DNA of 64,000 nt from a virus: positions 1-64,000 of the IMG/VR virus record IMGVR_UViG_3300012271_000011; one strand, 5' to 3'. Positions 14,562 through 23,100 of the stretch are shown here, piece by piece. Within the stretch, counting starts at the first letter, position 1, and the number at the start of each line of letters is the position of its first letter. A program made the translations under genes and the position numbers. The notes beneath the pieces are model-generated. The model searched no databases. It was not told the origin of the DNA and saw nothing but the letters and a program-made list of their open reading frames with translations.

Positions 14562-14798
14562 TTAAGATTTAAGTCTTGCTTTTAGTTCTTTTTGTTTTGC
14601 TGAAGCAGCTCTTACTTTCTTGTCCAAATCTTTTTCAAGAAGAGAGTTTATTTTATTTTGATATTTTTCTTCAAGTTGATCTTGGGGTGTTTCATCTGAA
14701 ACCTCTCTTTCTATATGTAATACACTCTCACATTTAATGGGCGAATACGGCTCATTCATAAGAGTCATTGACATACTTCCACCAACAGTTATTTTCAT
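14562..14798 (-). CDS. Hypothetical protein
   Basis: 78 residues from the ATG at 14798, which has AAGGAG six bases upstream; a longer in-frame start at 14834 overlaps the nuclease gene. N-terminal strands (MKITVGGSMSMTLMNEPYSP, CESVLHIEREV) and a C-terminal basic coiled coil. Function unknown. Confidence 0.55.
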   Translation of the reverse strand: MKITVGGSMSMTLMNEPYSPIKCESVLHIEREVSDETPQDQLEEKYQNKINSLLEKDLDKKVRAASAKQKELKARLKS

Positions 14799-15637
14799 AA
14801 CATTCTCCTTATGTCTTCTTTTAAGTCTTGCCATCTACTAATAAGATCAGGCAGTTTATTATCCCAATAATATAATTCTACTTGATCGGGATTAAATTCA
14901 TTATATTCTAATTCTTTTTCTTTGTCAACAATCTCTTTATGAATATCATTTGGAAATTGCCTTAAATCAATAATTTTCAATAGTCTTTTATAGACTTCTT
15001 TATTATTAGACTTAGTCATTATCTCATTCCACTTGTTTGAATCATCAATCATCTTCTCAAGTGTTTTTGGTCCAACTCTATAAAGACCACCTATTCCATC
15101 ACTTGCGTCACCGATAATAGCTTTTTCCATAAGAATGTTTTCATTCTGTTTTTGTATTCTTCTTCGTATAGGGTCATAAACTGTTACATTATCTTGATAG
15201 TTAAGTATTTGAGTAAGGTCTTTATCAGAGGATATAATAAGGATATTATCATTAGTATTTGCTGCAGCAAGAGCATAAATCACATCATCTGCTTCAGCCA
15301 TTTCATGAGAGATTTGTTTTACAGGATAAAACTCAAGACCTTCTTTTACTTTATAAAGATTATTAAAAAGAACTTTAAATTCTTCTTCATCTTTTTTACC
15401 ATCACGATTTCTCTTATAATCTGGAAAGATACCTCTTCTCCAATTAAGAGATTTTTTACCTTCCCAACAAATAATAAGCTTCCCAGAATTTGAAATCATA
15501 TAGTTCAACTTATTAAAAAAGTTGTGTAAGAAGAAAGAGAAGTTATCATCTGTTAAAACTTCTCCACTATCATGTAATTTTTTACGAGTGACGTGGAACT
15601 CTACAAAAATAATATTCATCATATCTACTAAATTCAT
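14795..15637 (-). CDS. 5'-3' exonuclease / RNase H (FEN family)
   Basis: About 280 residues. Shows WRRGIFPDYKRNRDG, the acidic EADDVIYALAA, ISSDKDLTQIL and the H3TH segment GDASDGIGGLYRVGPKT, all hallmarks of T4 RNase H and the Pol I 5' nuclease. It removes lagging-strand RNA primers. GAGGAG precedes the ATG at 15637, which overlaps the ThyX stop. Confidence 0.85.
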   Translation of the reverse strand: MNLVDMMNIIFVEFHVTRKKLHDSGEVLTDDNFSFFLHNFFNKLNYMISNSGKLIICWEGKKSLNWRRGIFPDYKRNRDGKKDEEEFKVLFNNLYKVKEGLEFYPVKQISHEMAEADDVIYALAAANTNDNILIISSDKDLTQILNYQDNVTVYDPIRRRIQKQNENILMEKAIIGDASDGIGGLYRVGPKTLEKMIDDSNKWNEIMTKSNNKEVYKRLLKIIDLRQFPNDIHKEIVDKEKELEYNEFNPDQVELYYWDNKLPDLISRWQDLKEDIRRML

Positions 15638-16434
15638 CAATAACTCCTCATATAATCTTCTAAATCTTCAATTGTATTTTCTTTAAATGCTGTATCCATT
15701 GATTCCTTAAATGCTTGTTTTAATTTATAAACATCTTTGAATACTTCAACAGACCACTTAAGAGATTCTAAATGCTCTAAAGTCTCTAATATTGCTTCAG
15801 CGTATACTCTTATCTCATATTGAGCATGAGTGTCTAATCTTAATTCAAGAAAATGTAAAAGATTTCTTAAATCTGCTCTAAAAAAGAATTCTGTATATTG
15901 ACCAACAGGCATCACAGTTCTTGCTTGTTCTCTTGCAACATTTTTACCTATAAGAGAACGATACATTGTATTACTTTTTTCATAAATACTATTAATATAG
16001 TCATTAAAATATTGCTGACTCTCTACAACTCCGTCTGAAGATTGTTTATTTTTTGAAGACTGTTCTCTCCAAACCTCTGGATAAAAACATTCAAATTTAA
16101 AATCTTTATATCTTGCTGATATTTCATTAAAGCTAAATGCTCTATGACGAAAAAATTGTCTACCAACAAAAATAGGCATTTTTACATGAAAATGGAAAGT
16201 GACAAACTCAAAAGGACTCATATGTTCATTACGATATAGATAACGTATGAGTTCTCTATCTTTCTTATCTCCTTTTACAGCTTCATTTCCAGTAGAAGTT
16301 CTAGCTGCTCTAAGAATGGAATAATCATTTCCTAAATAATCTACTAACTCAATAAATCCATCGTTTAATAATCTCATAAATTTGTGACAGGAAACCACTA
16401 TGCCTAAAGGTGTCGTGAAAGAATGCTTACGCAC
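15637..16434 (-). CDS. thyX: Flavin-dependent thymidylate synthase ThyX
   Basis: The ThyX signature RHRAFSFNEISARY is present, along with PVGQYTEFFFRADLRNLLHF and HAQYEIR. It converts dUMP to dTMP using FAD and methylene-tetrahydrofolate. The native start is probably ATG at 16377 (MRLLNDGFIELVDYLG), but that ATG has no ribosome site. A GTG at 16434 inside a repeat gives a 19-residue N-terminal extension preceded by AGGA, so a mobile repeat appears to have split the ribosome site from the start. Confidence 0.9.
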   Translation of the reverse strand: MRKHSFTTPLGIVVSCHKFMRLLNDGFIELVDYLGNDYSILRAARTSTGNEAVKGDKKDRELIRYLYRNEHMSPFEFVTFHFHVKMPIFVGRQFFRHRAFSFNEISARYKDFKFECFYPEVWREQSSKNKQSSDGVVESQQYFNDYINSIYEKSNTMYRSLIGKNVAREQARTVMPVGQYTEFFFRADLRNLLHFLELRLDTHAQYEIRVYAEAILETLEHLESLKWSVEVFKDVYKLKQAFKESMDTAFKENTIEDLEDYMRSY

Positions 16435-16440
16435 TCTAAT
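16378..16440 (-). repeat. Hairpin repeat inserted between ribosome site and ThyX start
   Basis: Contains ACAGGAAACCACTATGCCTA on the plus strand and a matching TTTCCTG at the other end. ACAGGAAACCAC is shared with the element at 34748 and the IscB right end at 9002. It fuses extra codons to thyX. Confidence 0.5.
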
Positions 16441-16510
16441 TTCCTGTTTACCTCCTTTAATTTTTTAATATAAGTAGTAGTTCACAATACATACTCTCAA
16501 ATTCTATTCA

Positions 16511-16543
16511 AGAACTACCCTTTAGGGTAGTTGGTTAGTTGAC
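16511..16543 (+). repeat. Short TnpB/IS605-like right-end hairpin element
   Basis: AGAACTACCCTTTAGGGTAG then TTGGTTAGTTGAC. It supplies the last six codons and the stop of the gene at 16522-17127 on the opposite strand. Confidence 0.55.
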
Positions 16544-17127
16544 TCTACTAACTCGTCTCCTAATATTTTTTTCATTTTGTCTTTCAATTTTTTATTATCA
16601 AGAACAGCTCTTCTTTTAGCTATGAGTTCTTGATTATTCATTATATTTTCTTTTTCTTCTTTTGTCAAGTCTTGAAATGTTTTTATTATTGCTAAAAAAT
16701 ATTTAGAATACTTACCTCTAAACAAGAACATCTTATTTTTCTTGTCATTAAAAAAAGCCTCAACATTGAGGCTTTCGTATTTATTCTTTATAGACCACTT
16801 CTGGATCTCTTGTAGGGTAGCTTTTATTGATAATGCTATAGAGGCTTCATTCTTCTCTCTTGTATGAATAGCTCCTTTATAGTCTTCATATAGCTTCTTA
16901 GATGAAAGATGGAATGGCATTATTTTACCATCTAATTCATTAAAGCAAAACTTTACATATTTATATGCATCCCAATCCTCATCATCACCAAACTTACCAA
17001 TAATTCCTTGAAATATTTTCCACCATTTAGTGTTTCTCACATTTGAGAGTTTAAATAAAGGGTATAGAGCTGTCCTTCTATATTCTCTACTAAAAGCATC
17101 AGCTAAAGAAAAAACTTTATCCTCCAT
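16522..17127 (-). CDS. Hypothetical protein
   Basis: 201 residues, Lys-rich and helical, with an N-terminal SLADAFSREYRRTALYPLFK and a central Trp/Phe-rich stretch (WWKIFQGIIGKFGDDEDWDA). C-terminal residues STNQLP come from the repeat element at 16511-16543. Overlaps the upstream small gene. Its size and place beside replication genes allow a helicase-loader role like T4 gp59, but no motif supports this. Confidence 0.5.
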   Translation of the reverse strand: MEDKVFSLADAFSREYRRTALYPLFKLSNVRNTKWWKIFQGIIGKFGDDEDWDAYKYVKFCFNELDGKIMPFHLSSKKLYEDYKGAIHTREKNEASIALSIKATLQEIQKWSIKNKYESLNVEAFFNDKKNKMFLFRGKYSKYFLAIIKTFQDLTKEEKENIMNNQELIAKRRAVLDNKKLKDKMKKILGDELVESTNQLP

Positions 17128-17368
17128 CTCTTAAATCCCATCCTAAATTAAGTAGTTTGTTTATTTCTTCTTGTGTTATTGCTTGGTGCTCTAACAAGTA
17201 TTGAACAAACTTTTTCCAATCAATATTTATATTTTTTATTAAGCAACCTATTACTTTTTCATCATTTAAAGGACATTCTAAAAAAGTAGGTTTTACCACT
17301 TTATTAAATTTTTCCTTCATGAACCAGGGGATATTTTTATACGCACATGTTTCACAAAAATAGTTCAA
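17117..17368 (-). CDS. Small protein with CxxC motif
   Basis: 83 residues beginning NYFCETCAYKNIPWF, with further Cys at LECPL and IGCL, possibly metal-binding. It overlaps the next gene by eleven bases, suggesting coupled translation. Function unknown. Confidence 0.5.
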   Translation of the reverse strand: MNYFCETCAYKNIPWFMKEKFNKVVKPTFLECPLNDEKVIGCLIKNINIDWKKFVQYLLEHQAITQEEINKLLNLGWDLRDGG

Positions 17369-17405
17369 TAAATTCCTCCGAGTTTTTAATTGTTATATCT
17401 TTTTG

Positions 17406-17792
17406 TCAAATATAGCTATCATCATCTACATACCCTGAGGTATCATCTTCAGTAGTAGTAGTATCAGCAGAGGTATCATCTTCAGTAGTAGTATCAGCAG
17501 AGATATCATCTTCAGTAGTGGTATCGTCTTCCTTAACAAACCCATCATCTAATTGTTCATCTTCATTATACAATTGATCAGTATTTTTGCTTTCTATAGG
17601 TGATACTTGTACCTGTATTACTTTTTTTTCATTTTGTTCTTCTGTCACATTTGGCTTTTCACTAAAATCATTCATATTATAATATTTAGTTTCACCCTTA
17701 AGGTTAAAACATTGAACTACATCACCATGAACTGAAAAGGGAAAGACATAATGACCTTTCTTTGTATATTGATATTCATTTAATTTAAGCAT
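17406..17792 (-). CDS. Protein with tandem acidic Thr/Asp repeats
   Basis: 128 residues. The first 45 are a folded-looking domain (FPFSVHGDVVQCFNLKGETK). The C-terminal third is tandem TTEDDTSAD-type units encoded by imperfect DNA repeats at about 17430-17525. The acidic low-complexity tail could be a spacer or DNA mimic. Adjacent to late-promoter genes. Confidence 0.55.
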   Translation of the reverse strand: MLKLNEYQYTKKGHYVFPFSVHGDVVQCFNLKGETKYYNMNDFSEKPNVTEEQNEKKVIQVQVSPIESKNTDQLYNEDEQLDDGFVKEDDTTTEDDISADTTTEDDTSADTTTTEDDTSGYVDDDSYI

Positions 17793-17805
17793 TTTTCAAA
17801 CTCTC

Positions 17806-18954
17806 TTATTCTTTATTCTTATTAAAAATTTCTTCATACGCTTTTCCTGTAAATTCTATAGAAAACATTTTTTGTTCTTTAGTGTTTTCGCCTTCAGCAT
17901 TTACCATAACACCAATAGATTTTTTAGCTCTTTTTAGAGAGAAACTTTTAAAGTTTTTGTCTTCTAAATAAAACACTAAGAGTTTATTAGTGGCTGATTT
18001 AACATAGATGACAGGAACCGTGAATGCATATTCTATATTAGCAGCTCTTGTTAAGTTTTTAAAATCCTCTCTATTTATTTTAAGAGAATCTCCACCTATT
18101 TTTAGGTTTATAATTTTTTCTGTTAAAGACTCTCCTAATATATTAAAGAATTTTTTTGGGGTAGTTTGAGATGCTACTACTCTAGAACTTTTATCTCCTT
18201 TCATTTCAATAAATACTTTATTAAAACTTCCCCTTACTCCTACTTCATCTAAAACTTTCTTTATGTCCTTCTCCCCATCATACTCACCTTTTTTAGAAAA
18301 AGTATATTCATAATCAGGAAACGTACCAGGCCCATGAGGTTCAAGAATTAAATTACCTCTTTTCAAACCTTTAATAAAAGTTATATCCATCCCACTTATT
18401 TTTTTTTCAGTGTTTAATTTCCAACTTTTTGTTTTTAAAATATCTTCACTTAAATGTTTTTTCAATTCATCTGTAATAGCATAGAATAGAGCCTTGTCAC
18501 TTGTTTCAAAGATCCTATTTAAAACAAACTTATTAAAAACTTTATCTACTGCGTTATTTATTATTTCTTTAGTTTCAAATTTATCATTCTTCAAAGAAGA
18601 AAATTTTACTTTACTCTTATTGCTTACTAAGAAATCTATAATATTATTTTTTTCTTCTTTTTTTATTTCTCTTACTGATGGTCTTTTGAACTTAACAACT
18701 CCTCTCCAAGCTTTATTAAGAATAGATAACCTCATAGAAGTTCTTGCTTCTTCTAAAGTATTAGACTTGTCTTCTATAGTTGACATTACCAATCTTTGAT
18801 TTGGTCTTTTTTGACTAAAATAACTATTTATTATTTCATTAAATTCTTTAGTAAAAGTTTCTAAATTACTTCTTAACTCTTCTTCAAAGTTATTTTCATC
18901 ATAAACTAACACTTTTTCTTTAGTCTTTTCATTTAATACACTTCTAAGTTTCAT
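17806..18954 (-). CDS. Late protein with capsid-targeting-like leader
   Basis: 382 residues, beginning MKLRSVLNEKTKEK, the MKxxxLxE pattern shared by several genes here and similar to T4 internal-protein leaders. The body is basic and alpha/beta with no recognised motif. A full late motif GTAAAGTTAATATAAA lies at 18972-18987. Candidate internal, injected virion protein (inference). Confidence 0.55.
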   Translation of the reverse strand: MKLRSVLNEKTKEKVLVYDENNFEEELRSNLETFTKEFNEIINSYFSQKRPNQRLVMSTIEDKSNTLEEARTSMRLSILNKAWRGVVKFKRPSVREIKKEEKNNIIDFLVSNKSKVKFSSLKNDKFETKEIINNAVDKVFNKFVLNRIFETSDKALFYAITDELKKHLSEDILKTKSWKLNTEKKISGMDITFIKGLKRGNLILEPHGPGTFPDYEYTFSKKGEYDGEKDIKKVLDEVGVRGSFNKVFIEMKGDKSSRVVASQTTPKKFFNILGESLTEKIINLKIGGDSLKINREDFKNLTRAANIEYAFTVPVIYVKSATNKLLVFYLEDKNFKSFSLKRAKKSIGVMVNAEGENTKEQKMFSIEFTGKAYEEIFNKNKE

Positions 18955-18971
18955 TTATATCTCCAAAATCT

Positions 18972-18987
18972 TTTATATTAACTTTAC
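18972..18987 (-). promoter_or_regulatory. Candidate late promoter
   Basis: Minus-strand GTAAAGTTAATATAAA directly upstream of the gene at 17806-18954. Confidence 0.6.
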
Positions 18988-19946
18988 TGCTTTCTTATGT
19001 GTATAAGATATTCTATAGTTCCTCCGTCCTTATTACTTCTATTATTATCTGCTTTATATCTTTTATAATCAAAATAATAAATATCTCTAATATCTTTTAA
19101 GCTTAATACCTCTTTGGCCAAAAGTCCTTCATTATTATATGATATAAATATATCCTTAAAATTAGCGTGTTCTAAGATATCTATTAACATTTCATAAGCA
19201 CTATCTTTATAACACATTTTGGATTTTTTATAATCTTTAGGCAAACCTGTTACCTCAGTAAGCTTTGAACCTTCTAAGCTATATTTTGCTATAGTATTAA
19301 GTAAATGATAATTAGAGCCATATTGTCTTCTATTATATGGTGGGTCTAAATATAATACATCACCACTTATTTCTTTTATTAAGTTTTGAGCATCTTCGTT
19401 ATAAATATCATTTTCTTGTCCAGGAACCACTTCCATATATTCAGGCTTTAATTCTATTTCTTTTTTAGCACTATCTTTTAAAGATTTAAAAAAAGCTGCA
19501 TATATACCCGCTGTGTTTTGAATCCTATCAACTGCTTCTAATAAAGATGTTAATAGAAAAAAATAATAGTCACTATCATCTTTAAACTTTTCTATATACT
19601 GTCTTATTGCATCTATTTTTTGACCATTATGATCAGAAAAATATAGTCTATTTGCTGGAGAGCAATAGTTATTATATATTAATCCTTTTATTGGTTCTAA
19701 AGAATTTATTTGTGGAAAAGCATCATCAAATTGAGTAATATTATTCTCTACATAATGTTTATTTAATATATAAGCATAATACTCAAAATCATTTGATATT
19801 ACTTTATTAAAATAAGGTTTCATGTTTGCTCCAACATATCCTGTCCCAGCAAATAAATCACAAAAACTTCCAAACTCTAATGATTGTTCTAATACTACAC
19901 TTTTTATTTCATCAAATAGTTTTGCTTTTCTTCCTATGTAATTCAA
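18984..19946 (-). CDS. DNA N6-adenine methyltransferase (D12 class)
   Basis: 320 residues. Motif I FCDLFAGTGYVGA binds S-adenosylmethionine, and motif IV DPPYNRRQYGSNYHL is the catalytic DPPY of adenine methylases. N-terminal MNYIGRKAKLFDEI is typical of this class. No matching restriction gene is nearby, so it probably protects phage DNA. The TTG start overlaps the TGA of the polymerase C-half gene. Confidence 0.85.
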   Translation of the reverse strand: MNYIGRKAKLFDEIKSVVLEQSLEFGSFCDLFAGTGYVGANMKPYFNKVISNDFEYYAYILNKHYVENNITQFDDAFPQINSLEPIKGLIYNNYCSPANRLYFSDHNGQKIDAIRQYIEKFKDDSDYYFFLLTSLLEAVDRIQNTAGIYAAFFKSLKDSAKKEIELKPEYMEVVPGQENDIYNEDAQNLIKEISGDVLYLDPPYNRRQYGSNYHLLNTIAKYSLEGSKLTEVTGLPKDYKKSKMCYKDSAYEMLIDILEHANFKDIFISYNNEGLLAKEVLSLKDIRDIYYFDYKRYKADNNRSNKDGGTIEYLIHIRKQ

Positions 19947-21973
19947 AGTTGTTTTATCATCCTTCTCATTTTGTTTGGGTTGTCAACCCAACCATTTTGT
20001 CCAAAAAGGATACCTCCTTTGTTGTCTTGATACATATTCATTAAATACATTTCATCTTCTTCTAAAAGATTTCCAATGATCTTCCAATAAGAAGCAAATA
20101 CTGGAATAGATTTTGCTTTTCCTTGAACATCTTCAATATTAAGAAATGCCATTTCATTACCATTTCTGTCAATTATTTTTCTTATATTATTTATTACTAC
20201 TGGAACTTTTCTTGATATTCTAGTTACCTCATCAAAGCTAAAGTTTATTAAACTTTTGTTTCTCATTTCTATAAAAGCATCTTTCATCTTATCATCAAAT
20301 ACAGAAGCAAAGAAATTTCCACCAAAATATTCTTTTTCATAATTCCTAAGATCAACTAAACTTGTTTCAATACCTGGAAGTTGCTTTACAGCACCCTCAG
20401 CTTCTTGCCATTTTATTTTAAGCTTTTCTACTACTTTAATAGACTTTTTCTTTTCCCAAAACATAGTAAGAATTTGAAGCATTAATTTTCTATTAGGATT
20501 CTCAAAATCAAAAGCACCTACAGAAACTAAGGCTTTAATGCCACCAATCTTTAAAAGTCTTCCATCAACTTTAGTTATTAAATCAAATAAACTATCAACA
20601 GGCCTAATGTCAATTATATGCTCAGCCGCTCTTTTACTTACTTGTTTTATATTTGATAAACCTAATATAAGTTTATCTTCGTTTAATGGAGTAACATCTA
20701 TTAAAGACTTATTAACATCAGGAGGTAATATTTCAAATTTTTGCCCCCTCACGGAAGAAAAAATATCTGCTAAATTACTTCCTTTATTTATCTCATACTC
20801 AAGCTCTGCTGCTAAAAAATATTTTTTGAAATAGTATGAAAGATATAAAGTCATTACAGCAATATAACTATAAGCTGATGCATGAGAGTTTTTAGCAACT
20901 ATGTTATTAACAGCTAATGTATGATAAGGTGTTGCCATCTCTACGTTATAAACATTCTCCGCTTCATTTTCTTCTATTGATACTATTTTCTGTAAAGAAG
21001 TTTTCTTACCTTTTTGATTCTTTATAGTTTTTTCATACCCTTCATTATAAAATAAACTATCACCTTCTTTTAGGTCATTATCTATATTTTTATAGATAAT
21101 ATTACCCTCTATTTTAACAGGAAAGTTGTGGTTGGAGGTTACATCTAAACTAGATCCATTTTCTAATACTATTTTATATGTTTTCCTAAATCCAGCATAA
21201 GTTATATTTATTATATCATTTATAATTAACTTTTCTTCCTCATTTAATGAGAACGCTTTTCCAAAACCTTTATATTTATATTTTTCATGTGTATGAGAAT
21301 GATTATTATCTTTTGCCCACTTAATATCATTTTTTGTCTTATACATTTCTTCTATAGTAGGAGACCACTTATTAGTATTATCCCTAGTTATTTTAGACTT
21401 ACCAGAGAAACATAAATTAAAACTGTATGAACTCATTTTTAAAAGATCATCAGCTATATTCTTTGCTTCTATTTCACTTAACCCAGTTTCAATGGCACCT
21501 TTAGAAAACTTCTTTACAATTTTATCCCACTTTTTTATATCCTCTGAATCTCTTTCTGTCTTACTGAGACGTTTCATAAGTTTTCTTACATTATCAGTTT
21601 CCTCAAGAGATAATCCACCTATCTTATTAAAGATAGACATTACTTGCTCTTGATATAAAACGACTGAGTTACTTATCTCAAGTAGTTCGGAAATAGGTTC
21701 TGGATATTTTCTTATCCCTTCATCCCTACCTCTAATATAATCCTCAACAAATGAGGATGTGCCAGGACGAGCTAAGGCATTAATAGCATTTATATCATCA
21801 AAGGAACGGGGTTTTATTTGTTTTACCATTGGAGCCGCCGTTCCACCGTTTAATTGAAATATACCAATCGTATTAGAGTCATTAACCTCATTATAAATAT
21901 TTTCATCTTTTAGGTCAATGTGATATAAAAACTCTCGTGCTTTATCTTTGCTTATTTCTTTTATTATTTTCAT
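19943..21973 (-). CDS. DNA polymerase III alpha, C-terminal half with in-frame intein
   Basis: 676 residues. Extein segments match bacterial DnaE after the third catalytic Asp: GIFQLNGG, ALARPGTSSFVEDYI, VVLYQEQVMSIF and SFNL/SHASAYSYIAV. Residues 188-362 are an intein between Leu187 and Ser363. After it come the DNA-binding fingers, an HhH-like region and an OB-like end (VPVVINNIRKII). It pairs with the N-half at 23101-25239; no intein sequence is visible at the break, so the halves presumably assemble noncovalently. Confidence 0.85.
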   Translation of the reverse strand: MKIIKEISKDKAREFLYHIDLKDENIYNEVNDSNTIGIFQLNGGTAAPMVKQIKPRSFDDINAINALARPGTSSFVEDYIRGRDEGIRKYPEPISELLEISNSVVLYQEQVMSIFNKIGGLSLEETDNVRKLMKRLSKTERDSEDIKKWDKIVKKFSKGAIETGLSEIEAKNIADDLLKMSSYSFNLCFSGKSKITRDNTNKWSPTIEEMYKTKNDIKWAKDNNHSHTHEKYKYKGFGKAFSLNEEEKLIINDIINITYAGFRKTYKIVLENGSSLDVTSNHNFPVKIEGNIIYKNIDNDLKEGDSLFYNEGYEKTIKNQKGKKTSLQKIVSIEENEAENVYNVEMATPYHTLAVNNIVAKNSHASAYSYIAVMTLYLSYYFKKYFLAAELEYEINKGSNLADIFSSVRGQKFEILPPDVNKSLIDVTPLNEDKLILGLSNIKQVSKRAAEHIIDIRPVDSLFDLITKVDGRLLKIGGIKALVSVGAFDFENPNRKLMLQILTMFWEKKKSIKVVEKLKIKWQEAEGAVKQLPGIETSLVDLRNYEKEYFGGNFFASVFDDKMKDAFIEMRNKSLINFSFDEVTRISRKVPVVINNIRKIIDRNGNEMAFLNIEDVQGKAKSIPVFASYWKIIGNLLEEDEMYLMNMYQDNKGGILFGQNGWVDNPNKMRRMIKQL
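20888..21412 (-). other. Mini-intein inside DNA polymerase III alpha
   Basis: 175 residues starting CFSGKSKIT (Cys1), with block B VTSNHNFPV, block F NVYNVEMATPYHTLAV and ending NNIVAKN before Ser. The penultimate residue is Lys instead of the usual His. No endonuclease domain. It sits four residues past the site of the cyanobacterial DnaE split intein. Confidence 0.85.
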
Positions 21974-22029
21974 ATTTTTTTATTATATCACTTTTTAATA
22001 TTTTAGTCAAGATTCTCTTTGTTTTTTTC

Positions 22030-22070
22030 GTGAACTATCACCACTTATAGAGGATTGGGGAATTCCACCC
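22030..22070 (-). repeat. Short hairpin element ending TTCAC
   Basis: Minus strand CCAATCCTCTATAAGTGGTG then ATAGTTCAC, located between the sigma-like gene and the polymerase C-half. A terminal piece of the long family. Confidence 0.5.
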
Positions 22071-22089
22071 TTTCTGTTAAAACCAAACA

Positions 22090-22476
22090 TTACGCTCCCA
22101 CTTCAGCATATCTATTTCCTACATTTGTGTCAAAATCAATACATGAACTTAAGTTATTATTATCTAAGTCATCATAAGAAGAGAAAGTAGCTATTCTTTT
22201 TCTATTCCTTTCTTTTCTTAAGATCTCTAATATACGAAAATTGGAATTTGTCCATATAAATGAAAAGATATTATCATTAGGATTTATTTTATTTCTTAAT
22301 ACTTTTTTATATAAATTCTCAAGACATTCTTGAGTCATATCTTGTCTATAATGCTCATCATAAATCTTAAACTTTTGAATAAGTAAAAATTCGGAAATTG
22401 TTTGTGCTTGTTTAAACACATAATTTAAATCTCCTTCTTTATACTTAGTTTTTAGTTCTTCCTTATTTATTTCCAT
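22090..22476 (-). CDS. Putative late sigma factor, T4 gp55-like
   Basis: 128 residues. The central part QDMTQECLENLYKK, then FSFIWTNSNFRILEILRKER with a following aromatic basic stretch and SSYDDLDN, resembles sigma region 2 as shortened in T4 gp55. gp55 directs host RNA polymerase to late promoters with the sliding clamp. A distinct late motif exists in this window, which fits. Similarity is weak by eye, so alternative helical roles remain possible. Confidence 0.5.
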   Translation of the reverse strand: MEINKEELKTKYKEGDLNYVFKQAQTISEFLLIQKFKIYDEHYRQDMTQECLENLYKKVLRNKINPNDNIFSFIWTNSNFRILEILRKERNRKRIATFSSYDDLDNNNLSSCIDFDTNVGNRYAEVGA

Positions 22477-22666
22477 TCATCTCTCCCATAGCCTCAGAAA
22501 GATTTACAAGTTGTTGTTGTAATCTGCCGAAATGAAAGGCAGCTAAATCTTTTCTAAACTCATCCTCTTCTTTTTGAAACTCTTCTTCCATAGAGTTTAT
22601 AGTTACTTCTATTTCACTCATTAGCTTTCTTGATTCTTTTTTTAGCTCATTTTTAGACATCGGCAT
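22463..22666 (-). CDS. Small coiled-coil protein
   Basis: 67 residues, entirely charged helical heptads (KNELKKESRKLMSEIEVTIN). It overlaps both neighbours by about 14 bases. Located between the two polymerase halves. Function unknown. Confidence 0.5.
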   Translation of the reverse strand: MPMSKNELKKESRKLMSEIEVTINSMEEEFQKEEDEFRKDLAAFHFGRLQQQLVNLSEAMGEMNGNK

Positions 22667-23045
22667 GAATTTTACTCTCCATATAATCTTTATAAATTTT
22701 TTTATTAAATAATGCTTGAAGATAAGGAAGATCTTTTTTGTCTTTAGAGGACTTACATTCTTCTAAGACTTTTTTAATCTCTTCAATATCAGGTCTATCT
22801 TCTGTAGGAGCCCCAACTTTATCATTCTTATCTAAAGTATTGTTAGTGACATCTTCACCTCTGCTAAATATTATCTCATCTATAAGAGTTTCTGAAAAAG
22901 TCATAGCAGATAAAAATATTTTAAAAGCATTAAGCACCTCTTCAATATCATAATTATGTCCTTGCTGAAAGCTAATCATAGTATCATGATAATATTGTCT
23001 ATCCCTTTCTGGCAAATCGCTTGTATCAAATTCAAATTTAATCAT
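22653..23045 (-). CDS. Hypothetical protein between polymerase halves
   Basis: 130 residues, acidic, helical. It contains NNTLDKNDK encoded by a 27-nt stretch that is nearly identical to codons for NNTLDKIDE in the polymerase N-half (23200-23226). It has its own consensus-type promoter at 23069-23097. Function unknown. Confidence 0.5.
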   Translation of the reverse strand: MIKFEFDTSDLPERDRQYYHDTMISFQQGHNYDIEEVLNAFKIFLSAMTFSETLIDEIIFSRGEDVTNNTLDKNDKVGAPTEDRPDIEEIKKVLEECKSSKDKKDLPYLQALFNKKIYKDYMESKIHADV

Positions 23046-23068
23046 TTTTTCCTCCGTTAGTTTTATAC

Positions 23069-23097
23069 ATAGTAAAGTTTTTGTATCTTTTTGTCAA
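23069..23097 (-). promoter_or_regulatory. Sigma70-like promoter
   Basis: TTGACA (23092-23097), 17 bp, TACTAT (23069-23074) on the minus strand, between the polymerase N-half gene and the gene at 22653. Confidence 0.65.
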
Positions 23098-23100
23098 GTG

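Noticed and set aside
17430-17530. CRISPR-like array
   Set aside because: The repeats are contiguous coding repeats (TTEDDTSAD) without spacers.
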